A DNA stretch of 37,130 nt from Acidobacteriota bacterium (GCA_021827245.1 JAKAWN010000018.1:1-37130), one strand, 5' to 3'; positions 25,077 through 33,872 are shown, counted from the stretch's first letter. Notes: generated by a model not told the origin, from the letters alone. Translations and numbers: made by a program.

Positions 25077-25112
25077 AGGGCGTAGCGGCGGGTTTACCCC
25101 GCCATAGGCCCT
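25077..25112. repeat. Nested inverted repeat after the BNR-repeat gene
   Basis: AGGGC...GGCGGG-TTTAC-CCCGCC...GCCCT forms two nested stems directly after the stop codon at 25113. The GTAGCGGCGGGTTTACCCCGCC part resembles the internal palindromes of the MITE-like family elsewhere in the window, so this may be a solo fragment of it. It may also end the transcript. Confidence 0.5.
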
Positions 25113-26294
25113 TCAGTAGGCAATGGTGAAGTCTCCGTGAGGGCCGGTGAAGACGCTGGGCATATCCCACGCCGCCACGCCCGGAGCGTGGCCTGCCGAA
25201 CCGGCCGGCTGGCCTGAAGCGCTGAAGAGCTGCCAGGCGAGCGAGCCGCCTTGCCCCCAGCTCGTCCCTTCCGTCCAGGCGAGCAGCACCTGGCCACGGG
25301 AATTGGCTGCGACCGCAGGGTGTTTTCGATCGCTATTCTGGCCGGGCGCGGCGAATGAGGAAGAAAGCTGGAGAGTCTGCGGATTGATTTTGTCGAAGTA
25401 AACCTCGCCCGCCTTTTCCCAGGCGGCCAGGACACGCTGACCGCCTTCGCTCAGATAATCCGTGCTCATGGGACAGGCCGTCAGCCTCCAGGCGGAAAGT
25501 TCTTCGGAGCGGAAGGTGCGGCCCCGATCCGTCGAAACCAGCAGTGTCATGTCGCGATGGATGTTCTCGGCAGCGGCACGATACAGGACAAAGAGCGCGC
25601 CACTGCGATCAACGAAGGCGCGCATGCCGCAGCAGCCGCAAGCGCCCAAAGCAGCGGGCGAAACCGGAACTTCGCGCGCAAACGTCCGGCCATCGTCGGT
25701 GGAGCGCGCAAGGTAAACGCGCCGGTGAGCTTCACCGGGAGTCTTGCCGTTGGCGTGCCAGACCACATAGACATCGCCGTTCCGGTCGGCCGCGACAGAA
25801 AGACCCCCGTCGAGCCCTTTGGCGTAGCGCACCAGATTTCGCTGCGGCTCGAAGGCGGTGCCGGAAGCATTCAGCCGCGAGAAAAGCAAGGGTGTTGAGC
25901 CGTCCGGGCCGCGCGGCTGTGCTTTTGCCGAGCCGAACCAGACAACATAAACATGCCCGTTCCGCCCCAGCGCCATCTGGGGCCCGCGCACTGTCCCCAC
26001 CGCCAGGGCGCTCTCCGGCTGGCTGTTCACGCGAATGGGTTTTGAGAAAGCCTTCGCGCCCGGCGCACGCCCAACGTATTCGATGTTGCCGGCTGAGGCG
26101 TCGCCCGTAAAGTAGATCATGCGGAGCACGCCGTGCGAATCCACCGTGGTCTGCGGCTGAATGCCCCCGCCGGGCGTTCGCAGGAGCTTCACCTGGGGAA
26201 GCTGAGGCGCGCGCGTCGTTTCTGAATAGACCAACGCCACCGCGGCAAAAGCGATGCCTGCGGCCAGCAAGACCTTCGTTCGGCGAAGCTTCAT
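25113..26294 (-). CDS. Exported sialidase-like (BNR/Asp-box) protein
   Basis: A 393-residue protein with an N-terminal hydrophobic signal or anchor (KVLLAAGIAFAAVALVY). It carries Asp-box repeats of the sialidase propeller: RSTDDGRTFAR and STDRGRTFRS, with further degenerate ones. A GACGCCGMRAF stretch in the middle is cysteine-rich. The fold is a six-bladed propeller, but none of the catalytic residues of true sialidases (Arg triad, Tyr/Glu pair) could be assigned, so enzymatic activity is not claimed. The frame extends to 26351, but ATG 26294 is preferred because a GGAGG ribosome site lies 9 bases upstream. The SDR gene ends 19 bases before it, so they probably share a transcript. Confidence 0.75.
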   Translation of the reverse strand: MKLRRTKVLLAAGIAFAAVALVYSETTRAPQLPQVKLLRTPGGGIQPQTTVDSHGVLRMIYFTGDASAGNIEYVGRAPGAKAFSKPIRVNSQPESALAVGTVRGPQMALGRNGHVYVVWFGSAKAQPRGPDGSTPLLFSRLNASGTAFEPQRNLVRYAKGLDGGLSVAADRNGDVYVVWHANGKTPGEAHRRVYLARSTDDGRTFAREVPVSPAALGACGCCGMRAFVDRSGALFVLYRAAAENIHRDMTLLVSTDRGRTFRSEELSAWRLTACPMSTDYLSEGGQRVLAAWEKAGEVYFDKINPQTLQLSSSFAAPGQNSDRKHPAVAANSRGQVLLAWTEGTSWGQGGSLAWQLFSASGQPAGSAGHAPGVAAWDMPSVFTGPHGDFTIAY

Positions 26295-26313
26295 TGGCGG
26301 AAACCTCCAGACC

Positions 26314-27045
26314 CTATTTCTTTTTCGGCGGCTGGGACGGCCGCATCTCAATTCGGCTGGCGAGCGCGGTTTTCGGAAACAGGTAAAGATCGACTACGGC
26401 CTTTGCGATGTCTTCTCCCGTGAGCTTCCACGACGCGCTGGGTTTCGTCCCGGGAGCGCCCCCAAAATCCGTATCCACACTGCCCGGCATGATGTAACTG
26501 ACCCGAATACCGTCGTGCCGCACGTCCTGCATCATCGCTTCAGAGAAGCCGTTCAGCCCGAACTTGGAAGCGTTGTAGGCGCTGCCGCCCGCAAACGGAT
26601 TTACTCCTGCCAGGCTGGAAATGTTGAAGATGTAACCGCCGCCGCGTTTGCGCATCAGCGGAATCGCTTCGCGGCAGCAGTAGAATACCCCGGAGAGGTT
26701 CGTTTGGATTGTCGTGTCCCACTCTTCCGGTGTCAACTGGTCAACTGGTTTGAAATAAGCCAATCCGGCATTGTTAACCAGGATATCAATGCCTCCGAAT
26801 TTTCCCGCCGCGCCGTGCACAACTTTCCGGCAGTCTTCATACCGGCGAACATCCGCCACCATACCGTCGATGCTGCCTCGAGCCAGTTTCCTGAGCTTTT
26901 CAAGGGCCGAATCCAAATGCCCCGCATCGCGCCCGCAGATGAAAACCTTCACCTCCTCGCCCAAAAGTCTCTGCGCGATACTGAAGCCAATGCCCCGTGT
27001 TCCGCCGGTCACTACCGCAACTTTGCCCCGAAGTTCATCCGCCAT
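26314..27045 (-). CDS. Short-chain dehydrogenase/reductase
   Basis: A 243-residue classical SDR. The cofactor loop is TGGTRGIGFSIA (TGxxxGIG, residues about 14-25), followed by NNAGLAY, an active-site Ser in FNISSLAG, and the catalytic YNASK (YxxxK), then PGSVDTDF. The Arg in the loop and absence of an Asp at the end of beta-2 (FICGRD has Arg) are compatible with NADP(H) preference. Substrate cannot be predicted. ATG with GGAGG 6 bases upstream. It is the first gene of a probable pair with the downstream sialidase-like protein; the 185 bases before it contain a small GACGGG/CCCGTC inverted repeat (about 27160-27178). Confidence 0.93.
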   Translation of the reverse strand: MADELRGKVAVVTGGTRGIGFSIAQRLLGEEVKVFICGRDAGHLDSALEKLRKLARGSIDGMVADVRRYEDCRKVVHGAAGKFGGIDILVNNAGLAYFKPVDQLTPEEWDTTIQTNLSGVFYCCREAIPLMRKRGGGYIFNISSLAGVNPFAGGSAYNASKFGLNGFSEAMMQDVRHDGIRVSYIMPGSVDTDFGGAPGTKPSASWKLTGEDIAKAVVDLYLFPKTALASRIEMRPSQPPKKK

Positions 27046-27230
27046 GAATGCCTCCTTTTTTCATCCATGATAACACCCGCTTCCCCGGCAATGTCGCGCG
27101 CGCAAACCGGCGGCCGCACCAGCGAATCAAATCGTTCCGAAATTGATGTCGAAACCTGCAGACGGGTGACGCCCCGTCCTATACGCAACGAGCTGAAGTT
27201 GCCTCAGCGAAAAAACAGTGCGGGAATCGT

Positions 27231-28883
27231 TTATGCCTTGCGCAGCACCAGACTCTCCACCGAGTGTGGAGCTAGCTCGTGGACAAACGGATTGCTTTTG
27301 ACGGAAATCGGTTTCTCGGGACCTGCCTTCACTATACTGGGCTGGCTGAATGTATTTTGGTCGCGAACGTTTCCTGACGTCAGCTGCCGCTGGGTGCCGC
27401 TGAACCCTCCGGAATATTCCGAGCCTGTGATCTGAATTTCCACTTCCAGCGGTTCCGTGAGGTGCTGATTCACCAGCGTCAGGCAGAATTCCCCGGTTGA
27501 TTCATTTCGCGAAACAGAGGCGCTGAGGTACGGACGCTTGATCTCATGTTCCCGCTCTTCCTCCGGCTGTCCCGGTTGGGCTTCCTCGACTGTGAAGCTC
27601 GAGGAATCCACCAGCGTCCTCAGTGCCGTGGCATCCATATGCGGTTGGTAAAGATCGAAGACATAATACGTCGGGGTAAGGACCATCTCCTTGCCGCGTG
27701 CAAAGGCCATGCACTGCAGCACGTTGAAAGCCTGCGCGATGCAGGCGATCGAGATTCGATTCCCAAAATTGTTGAGGTTGTTGAGAACCACCGCCGCCAC
27801 CAGTGCGTCCCGCAGGGTGTTCGGCTGCATCAGCGCGTTCCTGCCCGTGTTCTGGGTCCGATGCCAAACGCCCCATTCGTCCAATGAGATTCCGATGGTT
27901 GGGCCTTTAACTTCAGTGTAGTTGTCGATCACGCCGATGGTCTTGCGAAGCAACGATTCAAGCATCGCCGCCGCCGCCAGCAGGTGGTAATATTCGCCGT
28001 CGCTGAACTTCACCGCCGGGCCGCGGTTGAAGAAATAGTGATGCACGGAGAGGTGGTTCACGCCTTCAATGCGCCTGGCTCCCGGCCGCTGGAGCAGCGT
28101 CTCGAAAAATTTCTGGTTCCAGTCGCCGCCCAGTTCTCCGCAGGCGACAAACTCCACCTTCTGATTCCGCGCGGCTGCCCCCAGGTAATTTGTAAAGCGA
28201 GCATAACGCCGGCCGTACTCCTCGGCGTCAAATCGGCCTCCGCAGCCCCAGTTCTCATTGCCAACGGACCAGTAACGGACGTTGTAAGGAGCCGGGTGGC
28301 CGTTGGCGGCGCGCATCTGGGCAATCGTGGTCGGCTGGTTGCCGTTGCAATACTCCAGCCACCCGAGGGCTTCGCGCACGGTCCCGGAGCCCACGTTCAG
28401 GCAGATGTAAGGCGAGGCGCCGCACAGCCGGCAGTATTCAAGGTACTCATCCGTTCCAAACGAGTTCGGCTCGTCGCGGTCCCAGAAGATGTTCCAGGTT
28501 TTGGGCCGCTTGTCTCGCGGGCCGATCCCGTCCTGCCAGTGATAGGTGTCGGCAAAGCACCCCCCCGGCCAGCGGATGATGGGCGCCTGGATGCGCTTGA
28601 ACGCCGCGATGGTATCGCTGCGCAGTCCGTTGTGATTCGGAATGGGCGAGCCGGGACCCACCCACATCGCGTCATAGATGCAGCTTCCCAGATGCTCGGT
28701 GAATTGCCCGTAAACATTGCGGCTGATCGTTCCAAGGGTTTCGTTTGCCACCACCGTCAGATGCGCGCGCCCGGAATTCGATTGTGCCGCCGGAACCGCC
28801 GTCCCGGCCGCGGCCTCCGAGCGTGATGCGAACGCTCCCATTGCCGCCAGGCTGCCGGACTGGAGAAAACGCCTTCGGTTCAT
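27231..28883 (-). CDS. Exported alpha-L-arabinofuranosidase (GH51-type)
   Basis: A 550-residue protein with a twin-arginine signal (NRRRFLQSGSLAAMGAFA), so it is exported folded. The GH51 catalytic barrel has NVYGQFTEHLG, IIRWPGGCFADTYHWQDGIG, the acid/base Glu in SVGNENWGCGG and the nucleophile Glu in ISLDEWGVWH. A C-terminal beta-sandwich (about 450-550) completes the family architecture. It removes terminal arabinofuranose from plant arabinan, arabinoxylan or arabinogalactan. ATG 28883 is preferred over 28904: GAGGTGG lies about 4 bases upstream and the Tat motif begins at once. A near-consensus promoter is 60 bases upstream. Confidence 0.92.
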   Translation of the reverse strand: MNRRRFLQSGSLAAMGAFASRSEAAAGTAVPAAQSNSGRAHLTVVANETLGTISRNVYGQFTEHLGSCIYDAMWVGPGSPIPNHNGLRSDTIAAFKRIQAPIIRWPGGCFADTYHWQDGIGPRDKRPKTWNIFWDRDEPNSFGTDEYLEYCRLCGASPYICLNVGSGTVREALGWLEYCNGNQPTTIAQMRAANGHPAPYNVRYWSVGNENWGCGGRFDAEEYGRRYARFTNYLGAAARNQKVEFVACGELGGDWNQKFFETLLQRPGARRIEGVNHLSVHHYFFNRGPAVKFSDGEYYHLLAAAAMLESLLRKTIGVIDNYTEVKGPTIGISLDEWGVWHRTQNTGRNALMQPNTLRDALVAAVVLNNLNNFGNRISIACIAQAFNVLQCMAFARGKEMVLTPTYYVFDLYQPHMDATALRTLVDSSSFTVEEAQPGQPEEEREHEIKRPYLSASVSRNESTGEFCLTLVNQHLTEPLEVEIQITGSEYSGGFSGTQRQLTSGNVRDQNTFSQPSIVKAGPEKPISVKSNPFVHELAPHSVESLVLRKA

Positions 28884-28943
28884 AGGCCACCTCGCGGTGT
28901 TCAAATAACTGGTTCTCTCACACTATTTATGCGTCGGGACTCG

Positions 28944-28972
28944 ATACTATTGGACAGGGAATGAGTTGTCAA
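28944..28972 (-). promoter_or_regulatory. Sigma-70 promoter of the arabinofuranosidase gene
   Basis: On the minus strand perfect -35 TTGACA (28972-28967), a 17-base spacer, then -10 TAGTAT (28949-28944). Transcription would start near 28937, about 54 bases before the ATG at 28883. No clear operator was seen. Confidence 0.75.
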
Positions 28973-29118
28973 GCAGGGCTGGAGGATAACAACGAACGGG
29001 CCAGAAAGGCACACAACCGACCTGTGTGCGACGCTGTTTTTACCGGCGAAGGCGACGTGACAGCAGCCGCGCACCCCATGCGTCAGCGATAAACTCTCCG
29101 AGTGTGGGAAGACCAAGC

Positions 29119-29814
29119 CTACTGGCAACTCTGGCAGACGAAGGGCACCGAAGCGCCATTCGAATGGGTCGCCTTGATTTCTTTCCCCGGCGAGGTGAGC
29201 ACAAACACCAGCGGAGTGCCGGATTCGAGCACTACACCCTTGTGACGCTGGGCAAGCGTCTTAATCAAGCCAGCAAGCGCTCCAATGCCCACGCCGTACA
29301 GCGCCCCCGTTCCACCAGCAGCCAGGGCGCCACCGCCAGCTCCGATCGCGGCCCCGATGCCAGTATCTTTGGCGGCCTGTTTCGCGCTTTTACCCTTTCC
29401 CTGGATGGTTCCTTCGCTGCCTTTCACCTTGACGGACGATTCGTTGCCGTTGGTCAATTCGCCCGTGAAGGCGTACTCATGGCCGTTCTTGAGCAGAATG
29501 CTGTCGGCTACCAGCCGCATCTCCCCTTTGCCCTTCACGCGGCCGGGCGGCTTGACGAATGTGACGTGTCCACGCAGTGTGCTGCCTGCCGGAACCACCT
29601 CAATGCCTTCGGCGAAAATCGGGTCCTCGACTTGCGCCGTGAACGTGTCGCCGGCCCGGTCGGCGGAAGTATTCAGCGCGGAAATCAACTGAACGTCGAT
29701 CCTTGTCCCCACCGGAAGCACCGGCTTCGGCAAATCGTCGGCTGCACACAGGAGCGCTGGTCCCGCAACAAGAGCCAGAACCAAGGCCAACATTTTCTTG
29801 CTTAGGTTACTCAT
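29119..29814 (-). CDS. Exported protein with TrbI-like fold and glycine zipper
   Basis: A 231-residue protein with a signal peptide (KKMLALVLALVAGPALLCA). The first domain, PVGTRIDVQLISALNTSADR to VVPAGSTLRGHV, resembles the TrbI/VirB10-like beta fold found in many exported proteins. A glycine-zipper segment follows (GIGAAIGAGGGALAAGG..., about residues 150-185), which can insert in or span a membrane. The last residues are PFVCQSCQ, a C-x-x-C pair. No function is known to me; an envelope role is inferred. ATG 29814 has GGAGG 6 bases upstream, better than the longer frame from 29835. A promoter candidate lies about 78 bases upstream. Confidence 0.7.
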   Translation of the reverse strand: MSNLSKKMLALVLALVAGPALLCAADDLPKPVLPVGTRIDVQLISALNTSADRAGDTFTAQVEDPIFAEGIEVVPAGSTLRGHVTFVKPPGRVKGKGEMRLVADSILLKNGHEYAFTGELTNGNESSVKVKGSEGTIQGKGKSAKQAAKDTGIGAAIGAGGGALAAGGTGALYGVGIGALAGLIKTLAQRHKGVVLESGTPLVFVLTSPGKEIKATHSNGASVPFVCQSCQ

Positions 29815-29891
29815 GCCACCCTCCAGAGACGCCACCGGTACGCAACTGCACCTATCTCCTTAGATTGCCGGGCGCGTTTAACCGTTGTCTC

Positions 29892-29920
29892 ATTGTACCG
29901 CCCCTGCCGCCTCACAACAA
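29892..29920 (-). promoter_or_regulatory. Probable promoter of the glycine-zipper protein gene
   Basis: TTGTTG (29920-29915) and TACAAT (29897-29892) on the minus strand are 17 bases apart. The -10 matches consensus at five of six positions, the -35 only in its first half. Confidence 0.5.
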
Positions 29921-30018
29921 CCCTGGTTTGGCAGGGCAGGCCGATGGGCAGCCAGCGCCGGCATGGCCGGGGAACTCATCGCTCTCCTGTTTTGCCCTTT
30001 TGCGAAGGCGGATTCGCC

Positions 30019-30180
30019 CTACTCTCCCAGAACTTTAAGGATCGAAGCCGCTACGTCGCGGGCTTTGGCAGCCCGGCCTTGCTGGTTCGGATACGTGCCA
30101 TGGACGCCCAAATAATATTCCGGGTGATGCAGAGCCGCCGCGTACAGATCGTCGGTCGGGATTCCAGTCGTGGTGGATCC
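30019..30180 (-). pseudogene. C-terminal remnant of an SGNH/GDSL-type hydrolase
   Basis: An open minus frame of 53 codons has no start codon (it follows a TGA at 30181-30183). It reads GIPTDDLYAAALHHPEYYLG, then VHGTYPNQQGRAAKARDVAA, and ends SILKVLGE-stop. This resembles the last 50 residues of SGNH hydrolases, which carry the catalytic (D)GVH motif followed by N-x-x-G and a terminal helix. The catalytic Asp position is Leu here. The rest of the gene is missing; the ydcF-like gene ends 24 bases beyond it. It fills most of the 389-base gap between neighbouring genes. Confidence 0.5.
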
Positions 30181-30203
30181 TCACGCAGGACACAATTCCC
30201 CAG

Positions 30204-30968
30204 TCAGATTTGACCACGGAGCTTTTCCCAGGCCATGCCGAGGTATTCATAGACGGCCCTCTGTGCTTCGAACAAGCCGTAAGGACCCGGGTAGATCTGG
30301 TCAGGCGTGATGGCGGAGCTCTGTTTGGCCAGGTAGTCCGTGGGAGCCGCCGTAGGTTTCATCCCGAGCTTCCTGAAAAGAGCGGTGGCTCGCGGCATAT
30401 GCGAGGCAGAGGTAACAAGGAGGAAAGGCTTCGCGTCGACAATCGGTTTGATGAACTGGGCTTCCTCTTCGGTATCACGTGAGTGCTGTTCGAGAATGAT
30501 ATCCTGCGATTTGACGCCCAGTGACAAGGCTATCTTGCGCATCGTCTGAGCGGCAGCAGGCGGTCCTCCGGACAAGATCAACTTGCATCCCTCGAGCTTC
30601 CTGTAAAACCTCACTCCTTCCACCAGGCGAACCATACCGTCTTCCGAAAGGCGGCTGTCGAGGTCAATCCGGGGATCGGGCGAATAGCCACTTCCCAGTA
30701 CGACGATATAGCTTGCGTTCGCTGATTTTCCAGTTGCCGCGGATGCCGACGCCAGGGCAATGGGATGAAAACGCTGCTCCAGGGATCGCACCAGAACGGC
30801 GGACACCTGCGAGTTGCCCAGTAACAGCAGCAATCCTGTTCCTGCAGTGACTAGTACTTTTCCCGCTTTCTGCCTGCGTGTGAACCATAACAGGATCAGA
30901 CCCACCACCAGTATCTCGCAAATGACGGGAACCGGGAAAAATAGACCAGAAACGACTTTCTTAAGCAT
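30204..30968 (-). CDS. YdcF/ElyC-like DUF218 membrane protein
   Basis: A 254-residue protein with two N-terminal membrane segments (about 4-31 and 41-60) and a DUF218 domain: YIVVLGSGYSPDPRIDLDSRL, then SRLSEDGMVRLVEG, LILSGGPP, the E-x-x-S/T-type DTEEEAQF and LVTSASHMPRA. ElyC of E. coli, a relative, affects peptidoglycan and outer-membrane biogenesis; the molecular function of the family is unknown. The frame runs far upstream, but that part overlaps the preceding gene. ATG 30968 is chosen because it overlaps that gene's stop by 8 bases (ATGCTTAA) and the protein then starts with Lys-Lys and a membrane segment. Translational coupling is likely. Confidence 0.8.
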   Translation of the reverse strand: MLKKVVSGLFFPVPVICEILVVGLILLWFTRRQKAGKVLVTAGTGLLLLLGNSQVSAVLVRSLEQRFHPIALASASAATGKSANASYIVVLGSGYSPDPRIDLDSRLSEDGMVRLVEGVRFYRKLEGCKLILSGGPPAAAQTMRKIALSLGVKSQDIILEQHSRDTEEEAQFIKPIVDAKPFLLVTSASHMPRATALFRKLGMKPTAAPTDYLAKQSSAITPDQIYPGPYGLFEAQRAVYEYLGMAWEKLRGQI

Positions 30969-32190
30969 TCTTCTTTTTCGGATCAGTTCGGCCGGCAAGA
31001 CCAAAACTGGAGAGGCCCGGTGCGGGGACCCTGACCGAAACTCCTTTGTTCTTCCCGCGCACGACGATTTCATCCCCATCGATTTCGATGGTGTGAATCC
31101 CGGTAAACTCCTCGGGAATCTGGGCGAGGAATGCGACGTAGTGAACTGTCTTACGGCCTCGAGCCGGGACGCTGGCAAACGTCGGAACGCCGTAGAGTGC
31201 TCCGATGTCATAGGCCTCATGGCGGGGAACCGGAAGCGCGGTCGTCCCGAATTCCAGCCCGCGAGTTTGCGTGCGCGCATTCCATGGCGGAGCCGCGTTC
31301 GCCCGGTTCTCTTCCCAGACAGCGACCCAGGGAAAATCTGATCGGTTAAAGCAGTATCCGATCAGCAACCGGTGCCGGAGATTGACTGCCGTCACAAATC
31401 CCAGGGGATTTCGAAGGTCCAGCAGAACACCTGCGACGAGCCCCCTGCCGGACCGGAGCAGCGTTCGCGTCAGGTCGACGGGCTTACCCTTTGGGCTGGG
31501 AGCGAGCGGCCAGCGGAAGCTGCGGCTGGCGACCAGGACGTCCTTCCCGTTGTTGTAGGAATGAGGAAAAGTCATTCCCCTTGTTCCTGGCAGCGCCACC
31601 CGGCTGTCTTGCTCGGAAATAAAGGGGGGACCAAGCGTCACATGCTGGGTCCAATGGAAGAAATGATCTTTCTTCTTCTCGTTGGCCACTGTCTCAGTGA
31701 AATAGGCAACCGGCGCACCGCGGCGCAACTGGATCGTGCGGCTGAAGGCGAGACCCGCCCCGGGAAGCCGCGTGGATAGCGTTAAAGAAACTTTCTGAGT
31801 GCTGCTTCGACGTTCGCTTTTTTGCCACTTTGACATCGGGGCTTCACCGTGCTGCGAGAGGCCCTGCCTGATTTCAGCCGGCGTAGGCGGGCCAAAGTAA
31901 TCCAGGCAGATGTTGTGCCCGGCAATACCGGAAAGCAGTTTTCCTTCCAGTAGCGAGCCGTAAAGGCGGGAATGGACCTTCTCGCGGTAGTTGAACGGCT
32001 CCATGCTTTTCCACGGCGGCACCCAGAGAGGATTGAGGTGAGAAAACGGCGATGCGTCAACGAATCTGAACTCGGCAATGTGACCTCCGCCAGTCAGTGT
32101 CACCAACTGGACGGATTCATTCGCAAGAAGATACGCTTTTCGGCCACGCCAGGTGGTCGGTGAACAGTTCAGGATGGATTTCTGTGGCAC
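30961..32190 (-). CDS. Galactose-mutarotase-fold protein (aldose 1-epimerase-like)
   Basis: A 409-residue protein with the beta-supersandwich pattern of mutarotase-like proteins: VQLVTLTGGGHIAEFRF near the start, a LSQHGEAPMSKW stretch, FSRTIQLRRGAPVAYFTETV, then HFFHWTQHVTLGPPFI and FPHSYNNGKDV. A late Asp/Glu-rich segment (FPWVAVWEENR) follows. No signal peptide is seen, so it is probably cytoplasmic. Several His/Glu positions fit sugar binding, but I could not assign the catalytic pair with certainty; related proteins are annotated DUF4432 or hypothetical. GTG start with GGAGG 6 bases upstream. Its stop overlaps the YdcF-like start. Confidence 0.65.
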   Translation of the reverse strand: MPQKSILNCSPTTWRGRKAYLLANESVQLVTLTGGGHIAEFRFVDASPFSHLNPLWVPPWKSMEPFNYREKVHSRLYGSLLEGKLLSGIAGHNICLDYFGPPTPAEIRQGLSQHGEAPMSKWQKSERRSSTQKVSLTLSTRLPGAGLAFSRTIQLRRGAPVAYFTETVANEKKKDHFFHWTQHVTLGPPFISEQDSRVALPGTRGMTFPHSYNNGKDVLVASRSFRWPLAPSPKGKPVDLTRTLLRSGRGLVAGVLLDLRNPLGFVTAVNLRHRLLIGYCFNRSDFPWVAVWEENRANAAPPWNARTQTRGLEFGTTALPVPRHEAYDIGALYGVPTFASVPARGRKTVHYVAFLAQIPEEFTGIHTIEIDGDEIVVRGKNKGVSVRVPAPGLSSFGLAGRTDPKKKNA

Positions 32191-32395
32191 GTTTTTCCTC
32201 CAATTAGATCATCACGGCAGCCCTTGTTCCCCCCATGTTTTCGACGCGGCTCACGCGTTGTAGGGCTCCGTCACCAGCCATGCTCATGGTCCTTCAAAAC
32301 GCGATGATGCGCTTGACGTGCAAGCACGCAACCAACCACCGGACGTGACGGGAAGCCAAACCCGAATTGGCTCATTGCGCCGCCTTTGCACTGGG

Positions 32396-33625
32396 CTACT
32401 CCGGCTCCTCAAACATGCGCCGCTCGGGGACCACAACGACGAGGCCCGAATCCGTCACATGGTATCTTTTGCGGTCTTCTTCCAGGTTATAGCCGATCTC
32501 CGTGTGCTCCGGCAGGTTGATGTGCCGGTCAATGATGGCGCGGCGGATGCGGGAATACCTTCCGACGTTGACGTGTGAGAAGAGGATGGAACCTTCGATA
32601 TCGGTGTAGCTGTTGACTCGCACGTTCGGCGAAATAATCGAGCGTGTCACGCGACCGCCAGAAATGATCGAGCCGGAGGATACCATCGAGTCCACAGCGA
32701 TTCCCATCCGACGCCCTTCCTGGGCAAAGACGAATTTGGCGGGTGGGTACTGACGTTGATAGGTTCGGACGGGCCAGCTGGAGTCGTAAAGGTTGAAGAC
32801 GGGAGTGATTGCTACCAGATCCATGTTGGCTTCATAATAAGCCTCCAGGGTACCGATATCGCGCCAGTACTGAGCCTCTTTTTTATTCTCATCGACAAAG
32901 TCGTAAGCGTAGACGTTGCCTCTCTCGAGCAGCTTCGGGATAATATCTTTGCCGAAATCGTGGTTCGAATTCGGATCGTTGGCATCAGCCATCGTACACT
33001 CGAGCAAGACGTCCCGATTGAAACAGTAGATGCCCATCGAGGCATAACACTTGTTGGGGTTGTGAGGTGATGGTTTGGGATCAGGGGGTTTCTCCTGCCA
33101 GCCAACGATCCGGTGTTGCGAGTCCAGTTCAACCACGCCGAAGCGTGATGCCTCCGCAAGATCAACCTCGATCACTCCCACGGTCGCTGCTGCGCCGGCA
33201 TCAATGTGCCGTTGAATCATCAACTGGTAGTTCATCTTGTAAACGTGGTCGCCGGAGAGAATCAGAACGTACTGGCAGGGTTCGCTGCCAATGGAATAAA
33301 TGTTCTGGAAAATCGCGTCAGCCGTTCCGCGATACCAGTAATCGCCTACCCGCATCATCGGCGGGAGGACCTGGATGAATTCGCCCAATTCGCCGGCCAG
33401 CATGCTCCACCCTTCACGAATGTGCCGGTTGAGGGAAAGAGCCTTGTATTGGGTCAACACGAAAATGCGGCGGAGGTCCGAGTTGATGCAGTTCGAAAGG
33501 GTGATGTCAATGATGCGATAGATGCCACCGAAGGTCACGGCGGGCTTTGCGCGATCACGGGTGAGGGGATAAAGACGCTCTCCTGCGCCTCCTGCCAGCA
33601 AGCAAACGATCGTGTTTGTAACCAT
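32396..33625 (-). CDS. glgC: Glucose-1-phosphate adenylyltransferase
   Basis: A 409-residue ADP-glucose pyrophosphorylase, close to the usual length. The N-terminal nucleotidyltransferase domain has LLAGGAGERLYPLTRDRAKP (GGxGxRLxPLT), then IDITLSNCINSDLRRI and WYRGTADAIFQNIY, and VLILSGDHVYKMNY. The C-terminal left-handed beta-helix region (about 300-400) ends GYNLEEDRKRYHVTDSG. It makes ADP-glucose from glucose-1-phosphate and ATP for glycogen or trehalose synthesis and is usually allosterically controlled. GAGGAG lies about 10 bases before the ATG. It is transcribed divergently from the dGTPase gene. Confidence 0.95.
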   Translation of the reverse strand: MVTNTIVCLLAGGAGERLYPLTRDRAKPAVTFGGIYRIIDITLSNCINSDLRRIFVLTQYKALSLNRHIREGWSMLAGELGEFIQVLPPMMRVGDYWYRGTADAIFQNIYSIGSEPCQYVLILSGDHVYKMNYQLMIQRHIDAGAAATVGVIEVDLAEASRFGVVELDSQHRIVGWQEKPPDPKPSPHNPNKCYASMGIYCFNRDVLLECTMADANDPNSNHDFGKDIIPKLLERGNVYAYDFVDENKKEAQYWRDIGTLEAYYEANMDLVAITPVFNLYDSSWPVRTYQRQYPPAKFVFAQEGRRMGIAVDSMVSSGSIISGGRVTRSIISPNVRVNSYTDIEGSILFSHVNVGRYSRIRRAIIDRHINLPEHTEIGYNLEEDRKRYHVTDSGLVVVVPERRMFEEPE

Positions 33626-33727
33626 TAGGCTGGATCTCCTCTCGCTAAGCGTTGAAAGCCCGGTAGGCCTGGCCTTGTGGCCAAACCGAAGGTTGATGCT
33701 GTCGTTCCACTCGCTTTGAAAAGTTGG

Positions 33728-33733
33728 ATTATA
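33728..33733 (-). promoter_or_regulatory. Consensus -10 box upstream of glgC
   Basis: A perfect TATAAT on the minus strand, about 103 bases before the glgC ATG, in the 247-base divergent region shared with the dGTPase gene. The -35 region is poor, so activation by a regulator is possible. Confidence 0.45.
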
Positions 33734-33872
33734 TCAAAGGATTTTCATCTCATCGAATCCAGTGGCCACTCGGATTCTCAAGCTCACGCCGATATACGTG
33801 TCTGTCAAAATCGGAACGTGAATCCGCTATGATATAGGCGAACCCTTTCACAAGTGATTTGAAGGGAGTCTC

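Noticed and set aside
26254..27435. Plus-strand frame of 393 codons across the SDR region
   Set aside because: It covers three minus-strand genes with recognised motifs and has no recognisable domain itself.
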